Shown: positions 52,613-61,614 of the stretch, piece after piece
Layout: the number at the start of each line of letters is the position of its first letter
Position numbering within the stretch: position 1 is the first letter of the stretch
Source: Rhodanobacter sp. L36
Lineage (GTDB): Bacteria; Pseudomonadota; Gammaproteobacteria; Xanthomonadales; Rhodanobacteraceae
DNA length: 64,000 bases
Direction: 5' to 3'
Assembly (NCBI RefSeq): GCF_009765755.1
Contig: NZ_LMUV01000002.1
Coordinates: 310,001 to 374,000 of the forward strand
Made by a program: the position numbers and the translations under genes
The notes under the pieces: model-generated
The model's database searches: none
Told to the model about the DNA's origin: nothing
The model's input: the letters and a program-made list of their open reading frames with translations, nothing else

Positions 52613-54175
52613 GTGACCGTCACTGGCGTCATGACGCTGCTGTTTGCAATCACGCTCCTCGGCAGCGCGCACTCTGCCAACAAACCACGAAACGACTACG
52701 ACCGCATCGTCGACGCCGTCGTCGCGCGTTACCACCTGCCCGGCATTGCCGTCGGCGTGATCGAGAACGGCAACGTGGTTTACGTCGGCACGCGGGGTGA
52801 AACCATCACGGGTTCGGGACAGAAGATCACCGCGCAGACGCTGTTCAAGATCGCCTCCAACAGCAAGGCGATGACGACCGCGTTGCTCGGGCGGCTGGTT
52901 GATCAGCGCAAGCTGCGCTGGGACGATCCGGTAACGAAGTATCTGCCGCAGTTCCGCATGCACGATCCATGGGTGACGCAGCAAATGCGCGTAGCGGATC
53001 TGCTCACGCATTCCAGCGGCTTGCCCGAAGGCGGCGGCGATTTGATGCTGTGGCCGGAACCGAACACGTTCACGCGCGCGGACATCATCCACGGCCTTGC
53101 GTACATCAGGCCCGGCTACAGTTTTCGATCGCAGTATCAGTACGACAACCTGCTTTACGTGGTGGCCGGCGAAGTGGCTGCTGCGGCCGGTGGCGCGCCC
53201 TACGAAACGCTGATGCATCGCGAAGTATTCGAGCCACTCAAGCTTTCGCGTTGCCAGGTGGGCGAATGGAACCGCGATGCCGTGGGCAACGTTGCGCAAC
53301 CGCATCGACAGGAGAACGATCGCAATATCGCGATACGCGAAGACGGCGCCGTCGTGCCGGCGATCACGTCCGATGCGGCCGGCGGCATTCGTTGCGATCT
53401 CGACGATATGCTGGTGTGGGCGCGCAACTGGCTCGATCCCACGCTTCCACAACAGGCGTGGCTGTCGTCGACGCAACGCGAAATATTGCAGTCGCCGCAC
53501 ATGCTGATACCGGTTTCCGCGCAGCGCCGCGCGTGGGACAGAACGCACGTCTACGCCTACGGTTATGGCTGGCGTCTGGCGGATGTCGATGGCGAGTGGA
53601 CGGTGTCGCACACCGGCACGCTCAGCGGCATGTATTCCGCTTTGACGCTGTTGCCGGATCGCAAATCGGGTTTCGTGTTCATGATCAACGGCGAGGCGGA
53701 GGACGCACGCACCGTGCTGATCGAAATGCTGACCAAGCACTTCACCGCGCCAGACGAACATCGCAATGTGAACTGGTATGCGAACGCGCTGGAACAGGCC
53801 GCCGGTAAAAGCTCGGGCAAATCCTCAGCGCCGGATATGTCAGCGCAACGCCCGGCGACCATCGCGCGGATGAAAGCGTGGACAGGCACATATCGCGACC
53901 CGTGGTTCGGTGACGTGACCGTGTGCGAACGCGACGGCGCCGTGCATTTCACCGCAGCGAAGTCGCCGCAGCTTGCCGGCGCCGTCATGCAGCTGGGCTC
54001 GCGCTACCTGGTGCACTGGGATAACCGCAGCGTTGCGCCGGACGCGTGGCTGAATTTTCATCCTGTGCAAGGCGCGGCGGCGATCACGCTGGACATGGCG
54101 AAGGTCGATGCGCAGGGCGATTTCAGTTCCGACTACGAAGACCTGCACTTCAGCCGCGTACGAGGATGCCACTGA
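52613..54175 (+). CDS. Serine hydrolase, beta-lactamase/PBP type (first copy)
   Basis: About 520 residues. Signal peptide GVMTLLFAITLLGSAHSA. The S-x-x-K motif is SNSK (IASNSKAMTTAL), then YDN (QYDNLLYVVAGE) and HTG (SHTGTLSGM), the class C/esterase layout. A ~110-residue C-terminal extra domain follows (DUF3471-like; TGTYRDPWFGDVTV). Could be a D,D-peptidase, D-aminopeptidase or esterase; the cluster suggests D-amino-acid peptides. GTG start at 52613 with AAAGGAG; an earlier ATG at 52553 overlaps the dipeptidase gene. Confidence 0.88.
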   Translation: MTVTGVMTLLFAITLLGSAHSANKPRNDYDRIVDAVVARYHLPGIAVGVIENGNVVYVGTRGETITGSGQKITAQTLFKIASNSKAMTTALLGRLVDQRKLRWDDPVTKYLPQFRMHDPWVTQQMRVADLLTHSSGLPEGGGDLMLWPEPNTFTRADIIHGLAYIRPGYSFRSQYQYDNLLYVVAGEVAAAAGGAPYETLMHREVFEPLKLSRCQVGEWNRDAVGNVAQPHRQENDRNIAIREDGAVVPAITSDAAGGIRCDLDDMLVWARNWLDPTLPQQAWLSSTQREILQSPHMLIPVSAQRRAWDRTHVYAYGYGWRLADVDGEWTVSHTGTLSGMYSALTLLPDRKSGFVFMINGEAEDARTVLIEMLTKHFTAPDEHRNVNWYANALEQAAGKSSGKSSAPDMSAQRPATIARMKAWTGTYRDPWFGDVTVCERDGAVHFTAAKSPQLAGAVMQLGSRYLVHWDNRSVAPDAWLNFHPVQGAAAITLDMAKVDAQGDFSSDYEDLHFSRVRGCH

Positions 54176-54178
54176 ACC

Positions 54179-54895
54179 ATGCGAAGCCTTGCCATCACGC
54201 TGCTGCTTTTTTTCGTTGCGATGCCGTTTGTGGCAAGCGCAGATCAGGCACCGCAACTATCGACCGCGCGCACCATGAAAGCCGCGGGGTTGGTCGATAT
54301 CCGCACGCTGGTGCCGCACATTGCCGAAGACATTCACTACGCGGGCAACGACAATTTCGTCGGTCGACCGGTCGATGGTTACCGCGTGGCGAAATGTTTT
54401 CTGCAGCGTCCAGCGGCCGAAGCGCTGGCGCGTGTCGAACGTGAAATGCACAAACAGAATCTTCGCCTGATGATCTGGGACTGCTATCGCCCGGCACGCG
54501 CGGTGGCGGATTTCGTGCACTGGGCGCACGACCTCACCGATATACGCACCAAGGCGCAGCACTATCCGCGGCTCGACAAAAGCGTATTGCTCGGCGATTA
54601 CATCGCGCCAATTTCCGGCCACAGCCGCGGCGGAACCGTCGACCTCACATTGGAACGATGCGATGCGAATGGCCGCCACTGCGCAGCACTCGACATGGCG
54701 ACCGATTTCGATTTCTTCGACGTGCGCGCACACACCGACGCGCCGGACATCTCGCCTGCGCAACGGGCGAATCGCGACCTTCTGCTGAAGGCGATGGCAC
54801 GCGGCGGCTTTCACAATTACCCGATGGAATGGTGGCACTACACGCTGGAACCGGAACCGACACCGCACACCATCTACGACGTCATCGTGCAATGA
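54179..54895 (+). CDS. D-Ala-D-Ala dipeptidase (VanX/DdpX family), exported
   Basis: 238 residues, M15D zinc peptidase. Signal peptide AITLLLFFVAMPFVASA. IWDCYRPARAV, the SxHxxGxxxD zinc motif SGHSRGGTVDLTL and ExxH in MEWWHYTLE are all present. VanX-type enzymes cut free D-Ala-D-Ala. An exported copy beside amidase and endopeptidase genes points to scavenging rather than vancomycin resistance; no vanH, vanA or vanRS genes are near. Three bp after the serine hydrolase. Confidence 0.93.
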   Translation: MRSLAITLLLFFVAMPFVASADQAPQLSTARTMKAAGLVDIRTLVPHIAEDIHYAGNDNFVGRPVDGYRVAKCFLQRPAAEALARVEREMHKQNLRLMIWDCYRPARAVADFVHWAHDLTDIRTKAQHYPRLDKSVLLGDYIAPISGHSRGGTVDLTLERCDANGRHCAALDMATDFDFFDVRAHTDAPDISPAQRANRDLLLKAMARGGFHNYPMEWWHYTLEPEPTPHTIYDVIVQ

Positions 54896-54921
54896 ACGCA
54901 CATCATTCCTGAGGTTGTCCC

Positions 54922-55980
54922 ATGTTCCCATCCGTGTTCGCACTGACCGCGATGTTGATGCTTTCCGCGCACACGTCAGCACCGCCGAAGTCTGTCGCGC
55001 CGAGTGCCGATGCACTGATGCGGAAGTACGACGGCGATGTGCCTGGCGCGTCGTTGCTGGTGATCAAGGATGGCAAGCCACTGATTCGTCGCGGCTACGG
55101 CATGGCCGATCTCGAGCAGCACATCGCCGCCACGCCCGCGACGGATTACCGGCTCGCCTCGGTGAGCAAGCAGTTCACCGCCGCATCGATCCTGCTGCTG
55201 TCGGAAGACGGCAAGCTGACGCTGGACGATTCGATCCGCCACTGGCTGCCGTCGTTGCCCGCCAGTACCGACAAGGTGACTCTGCGCGAATTGCTGAGCC
55301 ACACCGGCGGCCTGATCGACTACGAAGACCTGATGCCGCCGACCACCACCGAGCAGCTCAACGACCAGGATGTGCTGCACATGCTGTCGGCCACATCAAA
55401 AAATTATTTCCCGCCAGGCAGCGCGTATCGCTACAGCAACTCTGGTTACGTATTGCTCGGGCTTGTGGTGGAAAAGGCGTCGGGCGAAAGCCTGCCCGCC
55501 TTCATGCGGCAGCGCATCTTCAAACCGCTGCACATGGATCACACGCTGATGTATGTGCGTGGCGGACCGGAGATCAGCCATCGCGCCTACGGCTACAGCG
55601 AGGAGCATGGAACCTGGAAGCGAACCGACCAGGATCTCACCAGCGCGACGCGTGGCGATGGCGGCATCTATTCGTCGGTCGACGACCTCGCGAAATGGGA
55701 TGCCGCGTCCTACGACCACCGCCTGCTCAGCGACGCCTCACGCAAGCTCGCCTACAGTGCGCACGCGAAAGTCGTCGGCGAGCCTTACGAGGCGAATTAC
55801 GGTTTCGGCTGGCGCATCACCGGCGACACGGTGTGGCATTCGGGCGAGAGCATCGGTTTCCGCAACGTCATCGTGCGCTGGCCGAAACAGCACTTCACGA
55901 TCATCCTGCTCAGCAACCGCAACGCGCCGGAACCGTATCGCACGGTGCTGGCGATTGCCGAATCATTCCTTGCGCCGTGA
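54922..55980 (+). CDS. Serine hydrolase, beta-lactamase/PBP type (second copy)
   Basis: 352 residues. Signal peptide VFALTAMLMLSAHTSA. SVSK (LASVSKQFTAAS), YSN (YRYSNSGYVLLG) and HSGES (VWHSGESIGF) form the active site. It lacks the C-terminal extension of the first copy and the two differ clearly, so they are not a recent duplication. Possibly a D-aminopeptidase or D,D-carboxypeptidase. Confidence 0.9.
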   Translation: MFPSVFALTAMLMLSAHTSAPPKSVAPSADALMRKYDGDVPGASLLVIKDGKPLIRRGYGMADLEQHIAATPATDYRLASVSKQFTAASILLLSEDGKLTLDDSIRHWLPSLPASTDKVTLRELLSHTGGLIDYEDLMPPTTTEQLNDQDVLHMLSATSKNYFPPGSAYRYSNSGYVLLGLVVEKASGESLPAFMRQRIFKPLHMDHTLMYVRGGPEISHRAYGYSEEHGTWKRTDQDLTSATRGDGGIYSSVDDLAKWDAASYDHRLLSDASRKLAYSAHAKVVGEPYEANYGFGWRITGDTVWHSGESIGFRNVIVRWPKQHFTIILLSNRNAPEPYRTVLAIAESFLAP

Positions 55981-56011
55981 TCCGCGCGGCCGATCCAAGC
56001 AAGAGACATCC

Positions 56012-56791
56012 ATGATGGTTCGCTCCCTCTCGAAAATTCCCGTGTCGACGGTTCGCATCGCGCTGATGACATGCGTGTTGATGCTCGCCGCGTGCGCGCA
56101 CATGCCGCCGCACAACCCCATGGCGACGTGGATGCGTTCGCCGAACCAGGACATGCGTCGTCCCGTGCTGATCGTGGTGCATTTCACTGAACAGCACTCC
56201 GCGCAGGAGAGTCTGGAAACGTTGCGCACCAGAAACAGTGGTGGCCCGGTGAGCGCCACGTACCTGATCGGCAGCGATGGCCACATTTATCAACTCGTGT
56301 CCGACGAGCGCCGCGCATGGCATGCAGGCTCCGGCCACTGGGGCACCATCACCGATGTCAACTCCGCATCGATCGGCATCGAGCTGGACAACGACGGACA
56401 GTCGCCGTTCGCGTCAGCGCAGATCACGAGCCTGCTGCAACTGCTCGGCGACCTCACCACGCGCCTGCGCATTCCGCACGCGCAGATCATCGGTCATCAG
56501 GATCTCGCGCCTTCGCGCAAGCCCGATCCCGGCAAACTGTTTCCGTGGAAGCAGCTCGCCGATGCCGGCTTCGGACTATGGCCGCGAGGCGAGCTTGCCG
56601 ATCCGCCAACCGGCTTCGATCCATGGATGGCGATGGCCATGATCGGCTACCCGCTGGAGGATCGCCCCGCCGCGGTGAAGGCGTTCCACAATCACTTTCG
56701 CGGTATCGACGGCGACACATTCGATGCGCAGGATCTGCGGATTCTCTACAACCTGTCACAGATCATCGAGAGCGGCGACAACACGCGTTGA
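56012..56791 (+). CDS. N-acetylmuramoyl-L-alanine amidase lipoprotein (AmiD-like)
   Basis: 259 residues. A lipobox LMLAAC gives an acylated Cys near residue 28. The amidase_2 zinc domain has His in VLIVVHFTEQHSAQE, His/Glu environment in RRAWHAGSGHWG and His-Asp in IIGHQDLAPSRKPDPG; the C-terminal part resembles a peptidoglycan-binding helix bundle as in AmiD. It removes the stem peptide from MurNAc or anhydroMurNAc in the periplasm. An alternative ATG is one codon downstream. Last gene of the rightward operon. Confidence 0.92.
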   Translation: MMVRSLSKIPVSTVRIALMTCVLMLAACAHMPPHNPMATWMRSPNQDMRRPVLIVVHFTEQHSAQESLETLRTRNSGGPVSATYLIGSDGHIYQLVSDERRAWHAGSGHWGTITDVNSASIGIELDNDGQSPFASAQITSLLQLLGDLTTRLRIPHAQIIGHQDLAPSRKPDPGKLFPWKQLADAGFGLWPRGELADPPTGFDPWMAMAMIGYPLEDRPAAVKAFHNHFRGIDGDTFDAQDLRILYNLSQIIESGDNTR

Positions 56792-56803
56792 TCGGTGAGC
56801 AAT

Positions 56804-58339
56804 TCACTGCGCTTCGAGATGGAATGGAATCGCATAGATGTCGGAACGGCCGCGATTCATGCCCGCTCGCTTGCTCGAAAACAGCAGCACGCCTGGGTGC
56901 GATGAATCGATCGCCGGACCCATCGCAAAACCATCCGCGACGTTGACGCGATCATCCAGTTTGCGTGGCGCGTGATAGCCACCATCCGCACCACGCGCGG
57001 CGAACCACAGTTCCACCGGATCGTTGTCCGCATCGGTGGAATGCGAATAGACCAGGCCGCGACCACCGTCAACGAACGTCGCATCGAACTCGTCGTCTCG
57101 CGTATTCACGTCGCCGGGCAACGGCGCTGCCATTTGCCACAGGCCATTTTTGCGCGTGCTGATGAAGAGGTCGTGCCGACCACGACCGCCGCGTCCGTTC
57201 GTGGCGAACAGCAACTGCGTTCCGTCCGGCGAAGGGGACGGCGCCCACTCATCGCCAGCGGAATTGATCGCAGGTCCTGCATTCGTCGGTGTGCCGAAGC
57301 GGCCGCTGCGCGCATCAAAGCTCGCGCTCCAGATGTCGTCGCCACCCAGTCCGCCCGCGCGGCTGGAGAAAAACCATACGGTCTTTCCGTCGGCACTGAA
57401 CGCCGGATCGAACTCGTGTGCCGCGGTGTCGAACGACACCGGTTTCGGCTGACTCCACGTGTCGTGATGACGTCGGATCATCCAGATATCCCAACCGCCC
57501 GGGCCACCGGGACGATCCACGCTTCCCCACAGCACGGTGTTCCCGTCCGGGCTCACCGCAACGCGCACTTCGGAATATTTCGTCGATACCACGTCCGGCA
57601 GATACATCGACGCGTTGCCATCCAATGCCAGCGCCGTTCCAACGGAGCGCGTGCGATCGAACGCCAGCACCTGATCGGTATACGTCTCGATCAGCGCACT
57701 GAACGGACGATCGTCGGGCGCATAAAGCAGCGCACGATGTTGCAGGAGAAAATGCGGCATCGTCAGTGGTGCTGCCGTCGTCAATGTCGTAGCCGCCGAA
57801 GCGGCGCCACCGTGCATTTCCCAGCCTTCCGGCAAGGGCGCCCAGAGCAGATCCGCACTCAGCGTCTTGCGCCGAAAATGCAGCGGCAGAACGACTTTGC
57901 CAAACGGCACATCGGAACTGTCGAGCTGCCGGTTCATCGCCGCCGTCAAACGATTCGGCAGATACCAGTTGTCCGCCTCCGACAACACATGATCGCCACA
58001 CGCCAGCTGCACGCGCCGATACTTCACCGACTCGTTCGCATCGATCGCAAGCTGCACGCGCAACTCCGGCGGAAGCGGCTTGTCCGTACCATGCACGCGT
58101 TTCGCCACCACCCGCGCCGGTGAAGCCATCCGATGCACATCGCACCACCGCTCCAGCGTCAACGTCGCACTGTCATGACTGAGCAGATCGACGTTGAGGG
58201 TTTGCAGCAGAGCGAGCACTTGGGTGCGCGCGAGTGGCGTGTCGGGCCATGAGTTCGGCGCATCGTCCGCGATTGCCGATACGGAGCAAAGCATGGTCGA
58301 CAGCAGCATGACGCGTAGGCGACGGGCGAAAACCTTCAT
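56804..58339 (-). CDS. PD40 beta-propeller protein with chorismate-lyase-like N-domain
   Basis: 511 residues. Signal peptide MLLSTMLCSVSAIA. Residues ~35-170 resemble the chorismate lyase/UTRA-type fold: YRRVQLACGDHVLSEADNWY, LPNRLTAAMNRQLD and PFGKVVLPLHF. Residues ~240-510 carry WD40-like PD40 repeats (VAVSPDGNTVLWGS, PAFSADGKTVWFFSS, PSPDGTQLLFATNG, LFSSKRAG). Similar propellers occur in TolB and OmpA-linked proteins. It converges on the AmiD gene with 12 bp between, so it need not belong to the cluster. Function unknown. Confidence 0.75.
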   Translation of the reverse strand: MKVFARRLRVMLLSTMLCSVSAIADDAPNSWPDTPLARTQVLALLQTLNVDLLSHDSATLTLERWCDVHRMASPARVVAKRVHGTDKPLPPELRVQLAIDANESVKYRRVQLACGDHVLSEADNWYLPNRLTAAMNRQLDSSDVPFGKVVLPLHFRRKTLSADLLWAPLPEGWEMHGGAASAATTLTTAAPLTMPHFLLQHRALLYAPDDRPFSALIETYTDQVLAFDRTRSVGTALALDGNASMYLPDVVSTKYSEVRVAVSPDGNTVLWGSVDRPGGPGGWDIWMIRRHHDTWSQPKPVSFDTAAHEFDPAFSADGKTVWFFSSRAGGLGGDDIWSASFDARSGRFGTPTNAGPAINSAGDEWAPSPSPDGTQLLFATNGRGGRGRHDLFISTRKNGLWQMAAPLPGDVNTRDDEFDATFVDGGRGLVYSHSTDADNDPVELWFAARGADGGYHAPRKLDDRVNVADGFAMGPAIDSSHPGVLLFSSKRAGMNRGRSDIYAIPFHLEAQ

Positions 58340-58524
58340 GCGACCTCGGTCGTTGTCCAGCAAACCATCATGATAACCGCGCCGAAAATTTGGTTTGTCT
58401 GCGCACTATCTGCTTCGCAGACTTGGCAGATCTCGAACATTGACGATGCGTTTATGCTGGCGTGCAAACAGCGCGCACAAACTATCGTCACCGTTTATTC
58501 GATCAGGCATCCTCACGAAGCAAC

Positions 58525-59220
58525 ATGACTGTACTTCTCATACTTCCCGGGCTTGACGGAACAGCCACCATGCACTCCGCTTTTGTGGACGTGCTCAGCT
58601 CTGTTTTCGATTCCGTTGAAGTCGTTTCCTACCCGGTAGACCAGCAGCTCGATTACCTCGCGCTTGAGCGACTGGTCAGAACCAGCATGCCTTCTTCGAA
58701 GCCATTCGTACTGCTGGGCGAATCCTTTTCTGGCCCGGTCGCAATTTCCATCGCCGCGAACCCACCGAAAAATCTCATGGGTCTCGTTTTGTCAACTACG
58801 TTCGCGACTTCGCCAATCCTGCTTCCTGCGCCTTTTGCCGCGCTCGCGCGGTTCGCACCAGTGCGCACTTTGCCATTGCACCTGCTGTCATGGTTTTTGC
58901 TGGGTCGCTGGGCTACACCCGAACTCAAGACTGAATTGCGGAGCGCGCTGAAAATGGTATCGCCAGATGTCTTGAGATTTCGAGCAATGGCTGCCCTACG
59001 AGCCAATGCGCTTGCTCGTTGCAAGGAAATTTCCCTGCCCGTTCTTAACCTGTCCGCATCCAGCGACAGGTTGCTTTCGCGGCGTGCCGGCAAGAAGATC
59101 AGCTCTGCCATTGCACACTGCACCACGGTGAACATTTCGGGACCTCATTTGTTGCTACAGGCTGTACCGCAAGCATGTGCGCAAGCCGTGTTCGAATTTG
59201 CATCGCAATTGGGTTGTTGA
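58525..59220 (+). CDS. Alpha/beta hydrolase
   Basis: 231 residues. LILPGLDGTATMH at the N-terminus, nucleophile elbow GESFSGPVA (Ser ~82), an Asp in LSASSDRLLSRRAG and a late His in SGPHLLLQAVPQ complete a catalytic triad. Resembles small esterases/lipases of unknown substrate. Less GC-rich than its surroundings, a hint of acquisition. The 185-bp divergent gap upstream contains AT-rich sequence but no clear promoter pair. Start at ATG 58525; longer in-frame start at 58462. Confidence 0.82.
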   Translation: MTVLLILPGLDGTATMHSAFVDVLSSVFDSVEVVSYPVDQQLDYLALERLVRTSMPSSKPFVLLGESFSGPVAISIAANPPKNLMGLVLSTTFATSPILLPAPFAALARFAPVRTLPLHLLSWFLLGRWATPELKTELRSALKMVSPDVLRFRAMAALRANALARCKEISLPVLNLSASSDRLLSRRAGKKISSAIAHCTTVNISGPHLLLQAVPQACAQAVFEFASQLGC

Positions 59221-59299
59221 CGATCATCGTGACGGCCGATATGCGGCATCGCTGTTACCTTTTTTTTCATAATCATAGTGACTACAAAGGAGCCCAGTC

Positions 59300-59650
59300 A
59301 TGCTGCTTCGCCTGATCCCCAAAGTCTTCTACGCCGACATCAATGTCGGCCTCGATCTCTTCGTGAGATGCCTCGGCTTCGAGATTCTTCACCAGGATGA
59401 ATCCATCTCCGTTCTCGGAAGAGACGGCGCGAAGGTCTACCTGATGCAGAACGCCGAACTGGCGGCGCTGGATCGTCCGGAGCTGGCGATCGAGACGGAT
59501 GACATCACCGCGATCTATGAGGAGATCAAAGCGCGCGCGCCAGAGGTTCTTCACCCCAACATGCCGGCCATTAAGCGCAGACCATGGGGCGCGCAGGAGT
59601 TCGCCGTACTGGATTCGACGACGGTGTGCGTGGTGTTTAGGCAGTGGTGA
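59300..59650 (+). CDS. VOC (glyoxalase/bleomycin resistance) family protein
   Basis: 116 residues, one VOC domain: IPKVFYADINVGLDLFVRCL, GRDGAKVYLMQNAEL, PELAIETDDITAIYEEIKAR and a PWGAQEFAVLDSTT end typical of this fold. Metal or ligand residues cannot be assigned safely. AAAGGAG lies upstream of the ATG. Downstream is a REP-like repeat. Confidence 0.85.
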   Translation: MLLRLIPKVFYADINVGLDLFVRCLGFEILHQDESISVLGRDGAKVYLMQNAELAALDRPELAIETDDITAIYEEIKARAPEVLHPNMPAIKRRPWGAQEFAVLDSTTVCVVFRQW

Positions 59651-59753
59651 AGTCGCGCACTTGGCAAACGGCAAAGATTTCGAGACGACAGAGAGAAGCG
59701 ACTCGCGCACCCAAGGAGTGAGAAGACCTTTAGCCTTCGGGAACGACGAAGAT

Positions 59754-59779
59754 GGATTCTGGCCTTCGCCGGAATGACG
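59754..59779. repeat. REP-like element downstream of the VOC gene
   Basis: GGATTCTGGCCTTCGCCGGA followed by ATGACG, the common form of this order's intergenic repeat. Its 15-bp core matches 14108-14122 in reverse complement. Confidence 0.6.
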
Positions 59780-59849
59780 CGATTAAAACTGATGCCATTT
59801 GACGTAGGGCTCTGCGTCGCGCTGATGCGACGCGCCCAGTCGCGCTAGC

Positions 59850-61343
59850 TCACAACCCTTTCGCTGCCTGCGCCACCGCGCGGAACAATGCGCGGCCCTT
59901 GCTCATCGTCTCTTCCCATTCGGTTGCGGGATCGGAATCGTAGACGATGCCGGCGCCGGCCTGGACGTGTAGACGTCCATCCTGGATGACGGCGGTGCGG
60001 ATGGCGATGGCGGTGTCCGCGTCGCCCCACCAGCCGATCCAGCCGATGGCGCCGGCGTAGATGTTGCGCTTGTACGGCTCCAGCTCCTGGATGATTTCCA
60101 GTGCGCGGATTTTCGGTGCGCCACTGAGCGTGCCGGCGGGGAATGTGGCCTTGAGCACGTCCATGTAGTTGAGGTCGGCCTTCGCGGTGCCCTGGACTTG
60201 CGACACGATGTGCATGACGTGCGAATAGCGTTCGACCGCGAACGATTCGCTGACTTCGACGCTGCCGGTTTCGCTGATGCGACCGATGTCGTTGCGGCCG
60301 AGGTCGATGAGCATGACGTGCTCGGCGCGCTCTTTCGGATCGGCGAGCAGTTCGGCTTCGAGCGCCTGGTCTTCTTCTTCCGTGGCGCCGCGCTTGCGCG
60401 TGCCGGCGAGCGGACGCACGACGACCTTGCCGTCTTTCAGGCGCGCGAGAATTTCCGGCGACGAGCCGACGATCTGCGTGTCGCCGAGATCGAAGAAGTA
60501 CATGTACGGCGATGGATTCAAGGCGCGCAACGCGCGATAGACGTCCACCGGGCGCGCGTTGAAACTGACGCTGAGGCGCTGCGAAGGTACCACCTGGAAG
60601 ATGTCGCCGGCGCGAATGTATTCCTTCGCGCGCTCGACCATCGCCTCGAACTCGGCACGGCTGAACGAGGATTTGAAATCGCCTTCATCAAGCGAGATCG
60701 ATTGCGTGAGCTGCGGATACGACGCGCCGCCCTGACGCAGTCGATAGACCAGCGCATCGAGCCGACGCTCCGCCGCGGCGTACGCCTGCGGCTGCGACGG
60801 ATCGGCGTGCACGATGAGGTAGAGCCGGCCTTTGAGATTGTCGAACACGGCCACTTCTTCGGCGAGCATCAGCAGCACGTCGGGCGTGCCCAGCTCGTCG
60901 GCGCGATTCCATTGCGCGAGTCGCGGCTCGATGTAGCCGATGGTCTCGAAACCGAAATAGCCGACCAGTCCGCCAGTGAAAGCGGGCAGGCCTTCCAGAT
61001 GCGGCACGTCATATTGCTTGCGAAGCTTTTCGATTTCGGCGAGTGGATCGTCGAGGTGGCGACGCTCGGTGACCTCACCTGCGTCCTCCACTTCGAGTGC
61101 ATGGCCTCGCAATCGATACACGCGCTTCGCCGGCAACCCGATCATCGAATAGCGACCCCATGTCGCGCCGCCTTCGACGGATTCGAGCAGGAAGGTATAT
61201 GGGCCATCGGCCAGTTTCAGATACACCGACAACGGCGTGTCGAGGTCGGAGAACACCTCGCGCACCAGCGGTATGCGCGTGTGGCCCTTGGCAACCAGCG
61301 CGTCGAATTCTTCTCGGGAGATCACGTTGCAGATCCAAGACAT
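59850..61343 (-). CDS. trpE: Anthranilate synthase component I
   Basis: 497 residues, full length. N-terminal domain with SVYLKLADGPYTFLLESVEG, the Trp feedback-site region; C-terminal chorismate-binding domain with YIRAGDIFQVVPSQRL, PYMYFFDLGD, VVRPLAGTRKRG, LIDLGRNDIGRIS and FPAGTLSGAPKIRA. Makes anthranilate from chorismate with TrpG. Same strand as trpGDC but separated from it by ~24 kb. No Trp-rich leader was seen upstream. Confidence 0.97.
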   Translation of the reverse strand: MSWICNVISREEFDALVAKGHTRIPLVREVFSDLDTPLSVYLKLADGPYTFLLESVEGGATWGRYSMIGLPAKRVYRLRGHALEVEDAGEVTERRHLDDPLAEIEKLRKQYDVPHLEGLPAFTGGLVGYFGFETIGYIEPRLAQWNRADELGTPDVLLMLAEEVAVFDNLKGRLYLIVHADPSQPQAYAAAERRLDALVYRLRQGGASYPQLTQSISLDEGDFKSSFSRAEFEAMVERAKEYIRAGDIFQVVPSQRLSVSFNARPVDVYRALRALNPSPYMYFFDLGDTQIVGSSPEILARLKDGKVVVRPLAGTRKRGATEEEDQALEAELLADPKERAEHVMLIDLGRNDIGRISETGSVEVSESFAVERYSHVMHIVSQVQGTAKADLNYMDVLKATFPAGTLSGAPKIRALEIIQELEPYKRNIYAGAIGWIGWWGDADTAIAIRTAVIQDGRLHVQAGAGIVYDSDPATEWEETMSKGRALFRAVAQAAKGL

Positions 61344-61614
61344 CGGGGCGCATCAAGATAGCAGTCGCCGCCGCAACGAGCACGTTCCACGGCATCCGCT
61401 TGTCCCGTCACGACCATCTCATTACCCTGATTTCCGGGGAATCAGGTCAAGGCAGGGCATGGCTTTTGTTTCGGCGATTTTGCAGCTCGCAAAACGCGGT
61501 GCCCGCGTGCGTGAGGCACATTCCAGACCCATTGTTTGCCATCGACGTGTCATGGAGACCTCGCGGATACCTGCCGAAACGCAGGCGACAGACGAAGAGC
61601 CACGGGAGATCGGC

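Noticed and set aside
54179..54895. Vancomycin resistance gene
   Set aside because: VanX family, but no vanH, vanA or regulator genes nearby, and the protein is exported within a murein-peptide cluster.
52613..55980. Beta-lactamase resistance genes
   Set aside because: The two serine hydrolases have SxxK, YxN and HxG motifs, but these are shared with many esterases and peptidases. Nothing shows beta-lactam hydrolysis.
54915..56015. 366-codon frame over the second serine hydrolase
   Set aside because: Shadow frame; the serine hydrolase in the neighbouring frame has all catalytic motifs.
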